Assembly (NCBI RefSeq): GCF_016801865.2
Contig: NC_068938.1
Location: 111,352,141-111,416,140, forward strand
Direction: 5' to 3'
DNA length: 64,000 bases
DNA from: Culex pipiens pallens
Lineage: Eukaryota; Arthropoda; Insecta; Diptera; Culicidae
The notes under the pieces were generated by a model. The model saw nothing but the letters and a program-made list of their open reading frames with translations, was not told the DNA's origin and searched no databases. How positions within the stretch are numbered: position 1 is the first letter of the stretch; each line of letters opens with the position of its first letter. Below, one piece after another: positions 24,041 to 37,535 of this stretch. A program made the translations under genes and the position numbers.

Positions 24041-27000
24041 AACAAGGTGAACATTTTTTTACATTCGTTTAAATTCCGGGAATTCTTGGGAAATTTCAAA
24101 TATCCTGGGATACGGGTCAAACGATACTGAAATAATTTGTAGTCAAAATTAGGAAATTTTGTTGAAAATCCATTTGGAGATATTAAAATAGGTGATAAAT
24201 CAAAAATTATATTGATAGTTCAAGTAGTTTCAAAAATATCAAAATGTGCGTAACAAAAAAACTGGATGCTTCAGGATCTGGTTGATGTGCATCATTAACA
24301 CGAAATCAATATTCTTCATAAACGAAACTAATAAACAGCAGTTCATCATGCGTAAGCACGTGTTAAACACTCGCAATCTCACGGATGAGCAAGCAGTCCT
24401 TTTCCCATATGACAGTTATTCATCTGTACTGGCAACAATTCCGAGCTTCATCCATCGACTACGCAAGAGGAACCATTTTCTCGTGAATTTTGCCACTCGG
24501 TTTGCCTCGCTCTCTGAAGTGCAATTTATGATCCGTGAACTCTTGCACACACACACACACACACACGAGCGCCAAACGAAACAGAGTCATCCGATACTGC
24601 TGTCGGAATTAATATTCGGAATTGCCATCGCAGGAGGCCAAATCCAGGTCTCTCGCTGGCAGGCAGATGGCAAAGCTCCATTTTATGACATCTCAAGCAC
24701 GAGGAAGGAGGAGGCCGTGTAGGCTGATAAACACACTTCCCAGTCGCCATGAATCAGGATTAAAAGTGGAGTAGAGAGTGGGAAAACGAACGGAACAACT
24801 GCAGAGTAGGTGGAATTATTCCGCAAATGACCCAGATTTTTGGAGTGTCTTATTTTGGGGATTTGAGCTGCATTTTTGCTTGCTTATGTGAAATTAATTT
24901 GGAGATTGGACAACTTCATCAAGAGATTATAGGTTGAACCAAGATGTCCAAAAATGTTTGGGGAATCGTTGTTCAAAACTCGTCTTTTTTGTAATACTAA
25001 GATACTAAGATGTGTATAACGGACCAAAGTCCACTTCCAAAGTGCTAAAACATCACCCGGTCAATATGTGACCATCAGCAGAGCCAAACTAGTATCGCAC
25101 ATTGACAAGTTGGTCGAACAGCTGGCAGTTTGTAGCACGCGTGGACCATCTACAACACTAGTGCTAATCTTCCATCAATCAGCGGCAAAACAAGTGACTG
25201 ACAAAAAAACTATTCGCAGCATCATCCATCGTTCCCACCCTGGAGCAATGCCGCTTGATGAACTAATAATGGCCTCGTGACAATGATGCTGTAATAAATC
25301 ATCACTGATCAATCAATATTCATCGGTTTCATAAATTTATCTCACTTCAGCTCGCTCGCATTCACCATATTGCCGCCGTCGGGACTTCCTCCCATTGATG
25401 TGGTCCACACTATGGGCCACATCAGGAGTGATTTTAGAGCCTTTTACAGCAAAGGGCACTAGTGATGCGTGCTTTCATAGGGTGACTAGGAAACAAAATC
25501 AGTCTCAACGCTGAACCAGCAAGTGCATCTATTTAACTACAGATTTCCACATATTTTTACCCATTGAGTGTATTTCAAACCTTCCAATCCCTTACAATCT
25601 CTGGTGGTGTTATAAAGAAACAATCAGCTTGTGAGGAGTGTGACCTTAAGAAACTAGTTAATCTCATATCAAATGATGTTTTCTGGACACCCTGGTTCAA
25701 AAGTCTAGTACGAAAAATGCCGTATATTTCATACACAGATGCTGTCAGATTGATGATCAAACTGTGGCCATTCATGAGCCTGATGGGTTGGGGTCCATGT
25801 GCGAGCAGCTTGTACACATTGCATACAATGATGTTACCTCCTTACACCTTGTCCATCATACCTACTAGAAGGAGGGACCTCTAGGGATGCTCAGGTGGGA
25901 CTATTAGCATAACATTTCGAATCATTAACTATCCCAAATAAACTATTAACATGAATTCTGTTTAGTTCATTGTTCAGACACTGTTTCACAACAAACAAAC
26001 TAGGTTCTTGAACAATCCGAAAACACCTGAACACATAGAGTAGCTTAAAGAATGGCTCTACAAAAACATGGCCAGAGCACGATTTATGACGTGTGTACTC
26101 TCCTTTCGATAGGACAAGGTTCACTTTCCATCAGAAGGGCATACAATACACCCTCTTCCTCCCATTCTCCACTGCCGAAGTTAACGATGGATGCATGCAT
26201 TTACGACACATATGGTCCTACACGGCTCACGATTATGCCGATAAACAAAACTGGGAAGATTTGCGAATTGTTGCACAAGCTGTGCGACGCCACCGTTCAC
26301 TGTACGAAGGTTTGCGAGTGCTTCTGGGACGAGACGTTCAACTAATGCATACTTGGAACGTCGACGGAACCCGTACGAAGCGACGATGCTAATGATGAGA
26401 TTTTGATATGAATTTTATAGCCGGTCATGACTTTGTCAGCAGTGATTTATCGATGCGTACACTCGCAGACGGTTACTCTCGGCAGGTTTGAGCACACATT
26501 GGATTGTGCAGAAGCAGTAACAGTAGCGCTGATAGATGGCTGTTTATTGTTTCATTTTCGGAGATTATTGATTAGATTTGTATATCTACGTTATAAGACC
26601 GATGCTGCCGAGCGTGTTCGTTCAAACAGAGTTCTCCGAATACCATCACATCGAGAGGTCAACACCGTCCGGCACCGGAGCTTTGATCTCGCAGAAAGGC
26701 ATAAATCTCCACCGGACAAGAATGGTCCACAGTTCATTTCGCAAGAAGCCATATGTAATCTCCGGAAGATCGTAAATCCACCGAAAGCTTCGAGTGTTTA
26801 TGCTGCGCTTGAATATTTCATGCAAAAAGTTCCTTCTCGCTCTATACCTTTAGTCGGACGCATCATTTATAATACATTCGTCCGGGGTTCAGTTCAAGAA
26901 GTCCAAGTGAGTGCAAAACGTAGTTTAACATCTTTATCTGATACAGAGCGGACGGAGCATTATGTGATGAGGCTCCATTGTTATCGAGTTTCTCTTGCGA

Positions 27001-27279
27001 GCCTCTCCATCATAACTTATTGAGCCTTCCTGGGCCTTTGGGATGAGATGTGTGATGCCGCTGCATTCCCGGGGAAAAGGTCGCTCGTGCCAAGTAAAAG
27101 CCTCTAGATTACTGTCAGATTGCGATAAATAGCATCAAGAAAATGCAGTTGTTTCCTAAGCAATGTTCGGTTTGCGTTAATTGTCAGCTAGTTAATCTTA
27201 TTTTAATAATTGAAAAAATTATCTTGAATATTGACAATTGAGCAATTCTCTGAGATTTCGGTCATTCGATTTTTTTTTT
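24041..27279. other. Mostly unique sequence, no confirmed gene
   Basis: More complex and GC-richer than the flanks. The longest open frame (26427-27023 plus, 198 residues) and two overlapping frames at 26052-26392 have no domain I recognise and no splice-supported extension. An (AC)n microsatellite lies at about 24545-24566. CTGGTTGATGTGCA at about 24279 matches one end of the small elements at 58.4 and 59.5 kb. A lineage-specific gene here cannot be excluded. Confidence 0.4.
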
Positions 27280-28195
27280 GTATTTTTTAATCCAGCTGAA
27301 ACTTTTTTGGTGCCTTCGGTATGCCCAAAGAAGCCATTTTGCATCATTAGTTCGTTCATATAAATTTCCATACAAATTTGGCAGCTGTCCATACAAAAAT
27401 GATATGTGAAAATTCAAAAATCTGTATCTTTTGAAGGAATTTTTTGATCGATTTGGTGTCTTGGGCAAAGTTGTAGGTATGGATATGGACTACACTGAAA
27501 AAAAATGATACACGGTAAAAAAAAATTGGTGATTTTTAATTTAACTTTTTGTCACTAAAACTTGATTTGCAAAAAAACACTATTTTTATTTTTTTTTTGT
27601 TTTTTGATATGTTTTAGAGGACATCAAATGCCAACGTTTCAGAAATTTCCAGAATGGGCCAAAAATCTTTGACCGAGTTATAATTTTTTGAATCAATACA
27701 GATTTTTTTCAAAAAATCGAAATATCGGTCGCAAAAATTTTTCAACTTCATTTTTCGATGTAAAATCGAATTTGCAATCAAAAAGTACTTTAGTGAATTT
27801 TTGATAAAGTGCACCGTTTTCAAGTTATAACCATTTTTAAGTAACTTTTTTGAAAATAGACGCAGTTTTTCATTTTTTTAAATTAGTGCCCATGTTTATT
27901 TTTGAAAAGCTTAGACAATTCTCTATATTTTGCTTTATTGAACTTTTTTAATACGACCCTTAGTTGCTGAGATATTGCCATGCAAAGGTTAAAAAACAGG
28001 AAAATTGATGTTTTCTAAGTATCACCCAAACAACCCACCATTTTCTAATGTCGATATCTCAGCAACTATAGGTCCGATTTACAATGTTAAAATATGAAAC
28101 ATTCGTGAAATTTTCCGATCTTTTCGAAAAAAATATTTTCAAAAAATAAAAATCAAGACTAACATTTCAAATGGGCGTAATATTGAATGTTTGTA
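27280..28195 (+). repeat. AT-rich dispersed element, copy B (uninterrupted)
   Basis: Uninterrupted relative of 21785-24040. It lacks the 1172-bp hAT insertion and so represents the empty site (around 27618-27650). AT-rich, with no coding capacity. Confidence 0.75.
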
Positions 28196-31100
28196 TATAC
28201 CAAATGTAATTCTAGGATTTACCTCAAATCACCTACTTCTCGAGAACCAGGCAATTGCTCTAAAAAATGAAGTGCGCACCTTTGCCCCGTATGTGTAAAA
28301 GTTTTCTTTTTTATCAAGTTTTCATTTGGGGGATGTTTTTTACCCTAAATGAAAATAATTTTATGGTTTAGTAAATAACTTATTTAAACTAAGTAGTACT
28401 TAAAAAACCAAAGCTTAATTTTTTGGGTTAAAAACCTTACTATTTTCGCATAAGTTTTATTTGTTGGTCCAATTTTGGCAGACATACTATTTTTTTGTGA
28501 TTTTGTATCAATACCATCAGAAATAACATTTATCCAATGTGTTTGAATGTTCTTCATACAAAAATGTATGGAAATTTTAGTGCACACCTTTACCCTGCAA
28601 TTTTTTTAAAGAAAAATTGCGGAAAAAAATAAGAATAAGAGGAATTTCAAAAACTCTTTAAGGGGTAGCAAGGTAATTTTACAGAAAAAAAATCATTGTA
28701 ATATTACATCTGGGAAGGGGTACATCTTTTATGTAAAAAAAAGTGTAATTTTACCTCTAAAAATGTGTAATTTTACCACTATTCTGGTGTAATGTCGCTT
28801 TTTTCATAAAAGAGGTAATATTCAACCTTCTAAAATTACACCTTCCAAAATTACCTAATTTTTGCTGTGTGGCTAGGCTAAACACTGGTTAAATGGTTTC
28901 AAAGATTTCGTGAACCTGAAGTTTTGTAAACCTTATTTTGTAAACTTAAAAATTTATATCAAAATGGCCAAAAAGGGAATTCAATTTTTTTCACTTTATT
29001 TTTGTAAATACATAAACTTGACCCTAAGACAAGTCGAAAACCCATATTTGAGCTTTTTCGGTTGAAATCATGTTTTTAAGACTGGTGCGCACTTTTGCCC
29101 CGTACTACTCTACATACTACAATTCACTCTTCAAAAAAAGAAAACAGGCAGCATATTTAAGCATTCTGTGTTGCTTAAAAATATCATATTTTCCGTAAAA
29201 GTAATTATTCAAATTTCAGAATTACCAAAATCTGATTGGAATATTCAAGGGAATACAACAAACAAAACCTACAATCAAAAGGTGAGCTTTGCATAATCAC
29301 TCAAGCCAAAAACTAAAGCATATCTTCCCCATTTCAAGCTCATTTTCACAACAATCCGTCCCCTCGAAAGGTCACACCACAGGCAGACACATTCCCATAT
29401 TTCATTTCCCACCGGCAGCAATTGCCAATCGATTGGCATTAAAATTGCATTTCATCAAGATTCCTTTTCTGTGATGTCGGGGGGCTGAGACTGAGAGGCT
29501 GCTCCGTGCGCCACTTCAAAAGTTTGCCCACCGACGACGGACTGCCGGATCGGTAAGATGTGCTGCATAAATGGGACGCCTTTTACCCTCGTCACTGCAC
29601 TTGGAATCTCTCGCCGTGGCACTCCTCAAACTCCAGACGAGCTGACGGGGGTCCGACAGTCACATGGATCAATATTCTATTGCCATTTCCATATCGTCGA
29701 TGCTCATAAGTTGTACGATGGCGACTCCTCAAGATCCATATTTGTGGTCTCGAGATATGTATTCAAAGCAAATCTGAAGCAGCCCTCCCCCCTAAATCCC
29801 CCAGCCCCAAGCGAGCCGCCCAATTTCGCAATGTTTACGAGGTTGTTTGAGCCGCTGAAAGAGATATTAAAGCTGGACTCGCCCTCCCTCTACATGTGAA
29901 GACGGCAGTGCCTTAAATTTGTGGCTACTGTTGTACGCGAATGTTGGTCAAACAAAAATATGATTATTGACGGATAAATCCACTCAAAAGGATAATTCCA
30001 CTTGATTTTAAATATCTCTTGACAATGGTCCAGATTTGCAAAGTTCATGATCTTACGAGGATCACCTAGGAGTTTCTTTTTCGCGTGATTTTGTTACTTT
30101 TCTTCTGTGAGAAAGCATTTTTTTTTTTTTTTACATAACCTGGACCTAATCCCAGGCTCCAAATGAGCTACAATTTTGTCCACACGTACACCGCAGTGAA
30201 GAGATTTATCATTGAGGGCCTGTCGCCATGTCGTGGCCGCAGCCTCCGCCGAGGGACGCCCTCGTTTTTTTATGTTGTTGTATTACTGCGTGCGGTCGCG
30301 AACACCAGATCGCACCATTTATGGAAGGGCACACAATATTGTTACTTGAAATGATGGCAGAAGCTTTTATGCTTTATAAGTCCACCGGCCGAAAAAAACG
30401 CCACACTCCTCTACAAATGTTAGCCCCCAACCAAACATCATCCACATGTGACTGAGTGCCCGCGCCGCGGTTTATGGCCGCTGCCTCAAGCGAAAATAAA
30501 CATGGATTTTGAATTTGTTCACATACAAGGTTTGAACTGTTTTCGACCTTTAACGCACAGCTCTGAGAATAGGATGTAAAAACACTTCACCGCCGTGGTA
30601 AAGTGAGGCAATCGAACAAATTACATCACGCTGTGTGATGTAATTGCAGAACTACCTTAAGTAGGAATGATTCTACGAAATTTATAGCCAGATTCCAGGA
30701 GTTTTAAACTCAGATTGATTAATTCATCGATTCCGCCTGGACCAAGTGCGAATACCATCTCCAAATCAGTCCAATCGACGAGGCAGAAACATTCAATCAG
30801 GTCAGTCCCGAAGTGCCAAAAGACACCTGCTTGTCCACTCCGGATTTTTTTTTTTAGCCCCAAAAGTGTGTCCCTCTCGGATGTGTTGTGATTAATTCTA
30901 GTCATGCCACGCTCTGACGACGTGTTAGTCCACTAGATAAGAATTCTAAAAGCAAAAAGAGAAAAAAAACAAGTCATGAGAAAAACTGGTGCACTTCATT
31001 CCGCCCCGGTGGACACTCTGGCAGGTTCAGGACAAAATTCAATCTGTCGGCCATGCATTCGGTCTATATGCCAGCAACAGAGAACTCATCAATGATGCAC

Positions 31101-31799
31101 ATATCAAATGAGTCCCGGGCCCCGACAAACTCCAGAACTCCAAGAAGAACAAACGAGAATCCCTCTCTCTCTTTAGTCCTAGTCCGTGGTGCATGCATAC
31201 ATCGCATGACAATAGTTCACATAGTTCGTCTGCTCTGGCTGGGAACTACCGGGAAACAGCAGCAGCAGGTCCACCGACCGAATGCTAAACCTGACCGGAG
31301 GAATGTTTTCGTCCCAATAAAACGAGATCAACGGCAAGGGATGCCGTGGCGTCCGGGCCGGTGTATACTGTTGCAGTGCTGCCAGCTTAATTAATTTCTA
31401 TGTTTTCTAATCCATGCTTCAATTCAACATTTAAACCATGATAAAACTTGTAGAATTAAAATAATCAATTCACAAATTCGATTCTTGAACTCAAGATCGT
31501 TTTAAATACCGTCAAGTTGACGACGGCGTCAACTGAGGCGAATCGGGAGTACAGTCTGAATAGGGACAGCAAATTTTAAAGCTAAAAATCTGGAAACCGA
31601 TACACTAGTTTTGATTTCCTATGTCTGTTCTATCCGAAACCGATCAAAAAGATCAAAATATTGTGCAATTGTCCCAATTCACCCCATATATTCCAATTCA
31701 CCCCAGATGATGATAGCTAGTTTGCCTCCCTCATGAGGTGAAACTAATTCATCCGCTGATTTGAACGTATTCGAATGAAAAAGCACTCAAACGTCAAAA
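28196..31799. other. Unique and AT-rich sequence, no gene recognised
   Basis: 28196-29110 contains three GTGCGCAC/GTGCACAC-type motifs followed by CTTTGCCCC or a similar word (about 28270, 28580 and 29080). An inverted-repeat-like block of GTAATTTTACC and GGTAATATT motifs lies at about 28670-28870, probably a decayed MITE. 29280-31400 is GC-richer with no recognisable exon. Around 31505-31725 is a possible decayed MITE with CAATTCACCCCA repeats. Confidence 0.4.
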
Positions 31800-31975
31800 T
31801 CAGTTGTCTTCCAATCCAAAGGTGTGAGTTCGAATCCCACCTGATTCTATGCGTTTTTTGTTCATATTCAAAGTTCAATTACAGTCGAAAAATTTCAAGA
31901 AGACCGGTCGGGAATCGAACCCTGAACCTTTCGCTTATGAGGCGGGAGCCGTAGCCATTAAGCCACGGGCCGGTC
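31800..31975 (-). mobile_element. Partial composite tRNA SINE
   Basis: Reverse-complement match to the first ~200 bases of the 17179-17783 SINE: the head lies at 31974 to about 31902 and the inverted second tRNA-like module at about 31808-31850. The body and tail are missing, so the copy is 3' truncated or rearranged. Confidence 0.8.
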
Positions 31976-31999
31976 ATTAAGGGCGCATAAGCAACTATT

Positions 32000-32150
32000 T
32001 TCGATTTCCCAGGACAGGACAGGACAGGCAACTATTTAACAAAACCCAATTATCCACCCTCTTGAAATATAGAAGCATAGCATAGCATAGGATCTGTAGG
32101 GGGTGCCAAATCTTAGGAGATGCCCTCTCAATGGGGCATTACTCAATCAA
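32000..32150 (-). repeat. Pentameric retroposon tails
   Basis: Contains (GGACA)n at about 32012-32027 and (ATAGC)n at about 32075-32090, followed by AGGAGATGCCCTCTC-type sequence. Short pentamer tails like these match the (GATTA)n tail of the SINE at 17.2 kb, suggesting minus-oriented retroposon 3' ends. Confidence 0.45.
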
Positions 32151-34794
32151 TCGAGACAATTCTTTTTCCAGTGATTTGTAAAGATGTCTAAATGATCCTA
32201 AAACATATGTGCCTCCGCGGAATTTTTTGCGAATTTTATTACACGTTCAAAAAAAGTTGGAACGATGTTTTTGCTCGCAAAAATTACAGATTTGATCAAA
32301 TCAAGTTCTGCAAAGTTTTAAGATCATCTAGACATACTTACAAATCGCTGGAAAAAAGAATCATCCGGATTAGTTAAGTTATGTCCGAGAACCAGAGAGT
32401 TGGAGTTACCGTTTAAAAGGCTTGGGAGTTGAAATTTAAAGAAGTGTTGTGTGAAAAGATTTGGTTTCACCAACATTTACGATCTATAGCGACCCTTAAA
32501 CCTTAACCGATTTGGCTCAAAATTGACACAGTTACTTATTTTTGCCTAAGGAATCGAGTCAGGAGGTAGATCTGATGTAATTTTTTTATTGTCACTTTAT
32601 TGTTGACCGTTGCAAACAAAAATATCAGAGAACGTAAATTTCCACACTGTGCTCCAAGGCTACGCCAATACAGTCCCGGGGAGATTTGGGTGTTGGTTCA
32701 GGTATATGTATACCTAAAAATTATAAGATATTAAATGGATTTTGTATAAAACATTTAAGTAAACATTTGAAGTGATTTTCAATTTCTGATAGATCTCTTG
32801 AGCAAGTTTGAAAATTTAGTTAATTATTTTTTTTGTGCAGCTGTTTTTTTTTCAAGCTGTGGAATTAGTTCCAATTTCTAGTGCTCTTTATATTGAGACA
32901 TTTTCCAACACTGCCCACGTCATCAGCGGTCCCATATAGCTTAAACAAACGACGGTTGAAATCGTTACTTCTACCATCGTGATTAAAATGTTAACAAGCG
33001 AACATTTACCAAATCAGATGCTGCGGCACGATCATACATGTGTACACCTACACCCACCCCGAGACTGTCACTGACACGTTTGGTTAGTTGGTTGGGTTGG
33101 TGGTAGTCCTTTGTCAGGTTTACTGGACCACGTGTGTCTACCCGGGTGGAGTAGGTGCAACGACGACGTGTAGTTCAGTCGCGCTCGCACACTCTCCAGC
33201 ATAATTAATGATTCTAGAATGTCAGCTCGCTGCCCTTCGACCTGTTTCCCAGGATCTTCCCTTCCCTTACTCGAAATGTCACCGGTGAAAGGCTTGGCTG
33301 TAATTTTCCAACCCGGTGCGCCTCGCTACCAAGAGAGGTAGCATCCCCGGGTGGAGACCGGAGATCGAACACATCATTCCACTCAGCTGAGTACATCCAG
33401 TCTGTGAATTCATTTTTATATCCCGTGCAGATCTCCCATTCCGGAGAGGACAATTTTCCCACAAACACCACAGACACATCAACAGACATATTCGTCGAGC
33501 ATGGAATTTTCAATTTGTTTCGCATATTTTAACACATACTTCATTACAGTGAACAAAAGCGAAACGGAAAATTAACAGTGTTTTTTTTTTTCAAAGTTTT
33601 TAATAAAAACGAACATAATCGAAATTCGTTTTCCGTGGTACTTTAACTATTGCATTTTTTTTTCTTCCAGTTCCACTCATTCGAAACCAACTAGCAGAAG
33701 CGTTTTTTTTTTTTGTTTCAATTCACAACCCAAGCATCTGCATGTTGGATTTTATTGCAGGAATTCATTTGAAAATGAAGAAGCGTAAAATAATTGTCGC
33801 TATCTGTGCAAATTTTATTCATCGTGCCTATCTGCATATTTATCACCTCGATACTTTTTTTTTCTCTCATTTCACCCGTTTCTCCAATTGTTCACCACAC
33901 AGTTTTGTCTGCTGGCGACAGCTCTCTGAACCGTTACTGATTGGATGAGTGATACAGAAAAGGGTTCTGGTTGGGTTTGCGGTGTGGAGTCTTTTATCGC
34001 TTATTTTTGTTTCAGTTCAGTCGGTTTTTCAATTCACCACCTCATCATTTGTTTCGCGCAGTACATTTCGGGGTTCCATTCTTCAGTGCAACTTTGGGGT
34101 GTGATTTTGCATTTAGTGATTGTTATTGTTCCATGAGAACAGAAAAGATAGAGTATCAATTAAAAATATCCGTTTTCGTCATTTTTACGATCGACGCGTC
34201 GAAAAAACAAGTTTTTACTTTAAAAAAAAATATCTCGGGAACGTACGGGTCGAAGTCTCCAATTTTTTGATATATTTAGACTCATTGGTCCAGACACGGC
34301 CAAAACGCCCTTTTTAGTTTTCATTCAACTTTTTCAAATGTTTGGCTGGATTTTACGGTTCTCAAATTAATTTTCCTTGAAAGGCCAACTAATCACCTTA
34401 TGCAGTTATGATTTTGTTATTTGTTAATCAACTTACTTTTCTTGTCATTCTAGATATACCAAACGGCCTAGGTTTCGATTATCCGAAGGTTTGTATGGGC
34501 TTTGGATAATCGAATCATAAACCAAAAAAAATGTTTTCGTGTTTTATTTTTTTTATCTTACTTTCTTTTTTTCTTATTAACTTACTACAGTCTGGACCCG
34601 AAGCCTGATTTTTCTGTTACATTCTTATTGCAATTCCATATAAACTGTAACGGGAACTGCAGGCACTGGGTCCAGACAGTTAATATAAAATTCGAGTTCT
34701 GCGACCCCATTTCAGTAAAAGTTGATTAGTTGAATGTCTATTTTGTTACAAAATGCATCTTTCAATATTTCATCATTGCCATTTTTGCCGCCAT
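32151..34794. other. Unique sequence, no gene recognised
   Basis: Open frames of up to 103 residues (33214-33525 minus) have no recognised motif. A small near-palindrome at 34466-34512 (GATTATCCGAAGG / TTTGGATAATCG) matches 7787-7845. Confidence 0.4.
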
Positions 34795-37203
34795 CCAAAA
34801 AGTGTATAAATAACACTTAAGTGCTAATAACTTTTGATAGGGTTGTCAGATCCTTGATGTTTTAGGCTCATTTGAAAGATCTTTCGATTATCTAACTAAC
34901 GATGGGTCGCATGATGGACCTGGACATCATTTTTACTGAAATATCTGAGATCCGGCCTCCAAAAGTGTATAAATAACACTTAAGTGCTAATAACTTTTGA
35001 TAGGGTTGTCAGATCCTTGATGTTTTAGGCTAATTTGAAAGGTCTTTCGATTATCTAACTAACGATGGGTCGCATGATGGACCCGGACATCATTTTTACT
35101 GAAATATCTGAGATCCGGCCTCCAAAAGTGTATAAATAACACTTAAGTGCTAATAACTTTTGATAGGGTTGTCAGATCCTTGATGTTTTAGGCTCATTGG
35201 AAAGGTCTTTTTAATACCTTTCTGAAAATGTATATCATGATAGGGTTTCTTGCAAAAACCACCCTTTTTAACAATCTTACGGACATACGCCAAAATCGTT
35301 TTTTAGCATAACTTTTGAAGTACTAAACTAAACTTGCTGATTTTAAATAGAGACCTATGGGACCCCAAGACGGATCGAATGAGACTAATACGGTAAAAAT
35401 CCGTTCATCCAGTCCGAAGATAATCGAGTGACAATTTTTTTGTCCACCCAAGTAACAATTTACGTTTTAATTCACTCTGGAAGTATATTTCAAGAGTCTC
35501 TGGAAAGATTCGAGCAAAAAACCGATTTATCCTGAAAGCAGCAATAAAGAAGAGTTAAAGCAGCATTAAGTGTAAAATGGACCATTTTAGGAGGTTGTCA
35601 AGAGCGTATTTCAGGAGAGTTCTAGAGCCAAACAGTATTACTGTTGATTTTTAACGGACTCTCCAGATACTCTCAAGAGATCTAGTAGAACTTACTCTAA
35701 AGCTAATCAAATTTATAGCTTTATTGAAGATCTCTTGGTAGCCGCAATAAAACATATTTTAAACTTGTATATTCTTGATTAGGATAAATTATATTTTATC
35801 AAGAAAATATGGGTGCAAGATTTATTTTATCAAATCCAACTTTTCTTTGAAACTTTACACGACAAATGGTCAACTTTATTCGGTGACAAGAATATAATAA
35901 TTATATAAATAAGTGTTTGATTATCGATCCAATCATATCGAGAAAATCCATGCCATTAAAATTACACCTATCAATTTCTAGAGATACCTCGAAAAAATAG
36001 ACCCCGAATACAATATTCTATCAGAATAACTTTCATTTTTCATAAAATTGAAGCAAACTTTTCTTGTTTAGCTGTAAACACCGTCATGGCGTCCATCTAG
36101 GTCGCTATTTTTTCATAAAAACATGGCGAAATTCTTTAAATCTATTTGTTCTTACTTAAAGCTATTTGAAAAACATCTTTTCTGGAGGTGCTCTCGATCA
36201 AGAATAAATTTTCTTGAAAAGCTCTTGTTTAAGATTAACCAAGGGGTTCTAGACTGAAGTGAGCTTTGATATAGTTTTAACCCAGAGTAAAATGCACAAT
36301 ACTGCGACCGTAGCGCATGCATGTTTTAGCCCACAGGAGGTAGATCCAAAAAAACATGTGTTGACACATTTTCGTCATTTTTGTGAATTATGAATAGCGA
36401 GTTTTCGTTATATTTGAATAAAACTAGAGTTACGTTCAATTCACCGTTTTTATTTATTTATATTTATTTATAACAACTGAAAAGAATACTTGACACTTTT
36501 TTTCACTTGATGATTCGGAACCGTCTTCCAATTTTCAATGTAGGAAGCTCAGAAAGAAACACAACACTAACTTGTTTGATCACCACACGAATCTAAATTT
36601 GACACAATTTAATCACTAACTCATATAACAATTATGAAAGCAGTTCGATCTTTTTGCTTAATAAATTAAATAAAAGAGCTTGCCCGGCACATTGGAAACG
36701 TCCGATCTTCTTGCTGCTAAAAGTAGACTGAGTTTGACATTTGAAAGGTCAAGACAAAAAGATTTCGAATAAAGCTTTCCCTAAACAACTTGGGTTTAAT
36801 ACTGATTTGGTGAAGTCAATTTGCTCTGAGAATAACTTCTTCAAGATAACTGTAAGTAAATAAAAAAGAGATTAATAAAACTTTGCTCCATGTTCTACGA
36901 GAACATTTCAAGATTTTTCCAAGATATTTCTAGAACAATATTTTGCTAAGCTCAAAAAGACTTGATAAAAGCTTTTATAAAAGCAAGAAGCTTTTTTCAA
37001 ATGTTTTATAAAAAACTGATAAAACTTAGGAGCATTTGGATTGCTACTTGGGCACCCACCTACACACATCCACACAGACATTTGCTCAGAACATGATTCT
37101 GAGTCGATAGGTATACGTGAAGGTGGGTCTACGAGGTCGAATTAAAAAGTACATTTTTCGAGTGATTTTATAGCCTTTCCTCAGTAAGGTGAGGAAGGCA
37201 AAA
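34795..37203. mobile_element. Second copy of tandem-repeat TIR element, disrupted
   Basis: Three ~163-bp units (motif starts at 34841, 35004 and 35167) are followed by the same 3' section as at 7260-7657. That section is interrupted between 35446 and 37053 by another element and then resumes to the GTGAGGAAGGC terminus at about 37189-37199. The left end is truncated, with no counterpart of the GCCTTCCTCAC terminus. Confidence 0.88.
35447..37052. mobile_element. 1.6-kb TIR insertion element
   Basis: The uninterrupted copy at about 7500-7512 shows exactly where this element entered. Its ends CCCAAGTAACAAT and ATTGCTACTTGGG are inverted with one mismatch. Because the target is C-rich, the target duplication is ambiguous: CA if the CCC is element sequence, CACCC if it is not. 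No open frame of note, so non-autonomous; superfamily unassigned. Confidence 0.85.
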
Positions 37204-37320
37204 AGTCTGTTTTAGAGACAATTACGGCGCAAAATATTATAATTTGTGATAAAAATGATTGGTTCCCGATTCTCAACATAACACACTATTTTTTTGCAAG
37301 TATTTTTTGGAGTTTTTAAA

Positions 37321-37535
37321 ACTTCATCATCCCGGTACGAGAATCGAACTCACGACCTCTGGATTGGAAACCCAGCATGCCGCTAGTCGAAACCCATACC
37401 CTGCCGGTCAGTATTCCCAGTGACATATTTACTCTCTGAAGGTATCTGACTTTGCCGAGCCAGACAGGAATCGAACCCATCACCTTCGGCTCACAAGGCG
37501 AAACCCGTAACCTTACGGCCATGGTAGCTCGGCAA
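37321..37535 (-). mobile_element. Dimeric tRNA SINE, Twin-like
   Basis: On the minus strand a first tRNA-like unit (37535 to about 37456, with GGCCGTAAGGTTACGGG and GGGTTCGATTCC) is followed by a spacer of about 40 bases and a second tRNA-like unit (about 37415-37330, with GAGTTCGATTCTC and loop TTTCCAA). The total is about 215 bp. This is the architecture described for the Culex pipiens Twin SINE family (two tRNA-related regions joined by a 39-bp spacer). I recognise the layout and have not compared sequences. Confidence 0.75.

Noticed and set aside
24246..24722. 158-residue open frame
   Set aside because: Begins in a transposon end and runs through an (AC)n microsatellite; no domain or splice support.
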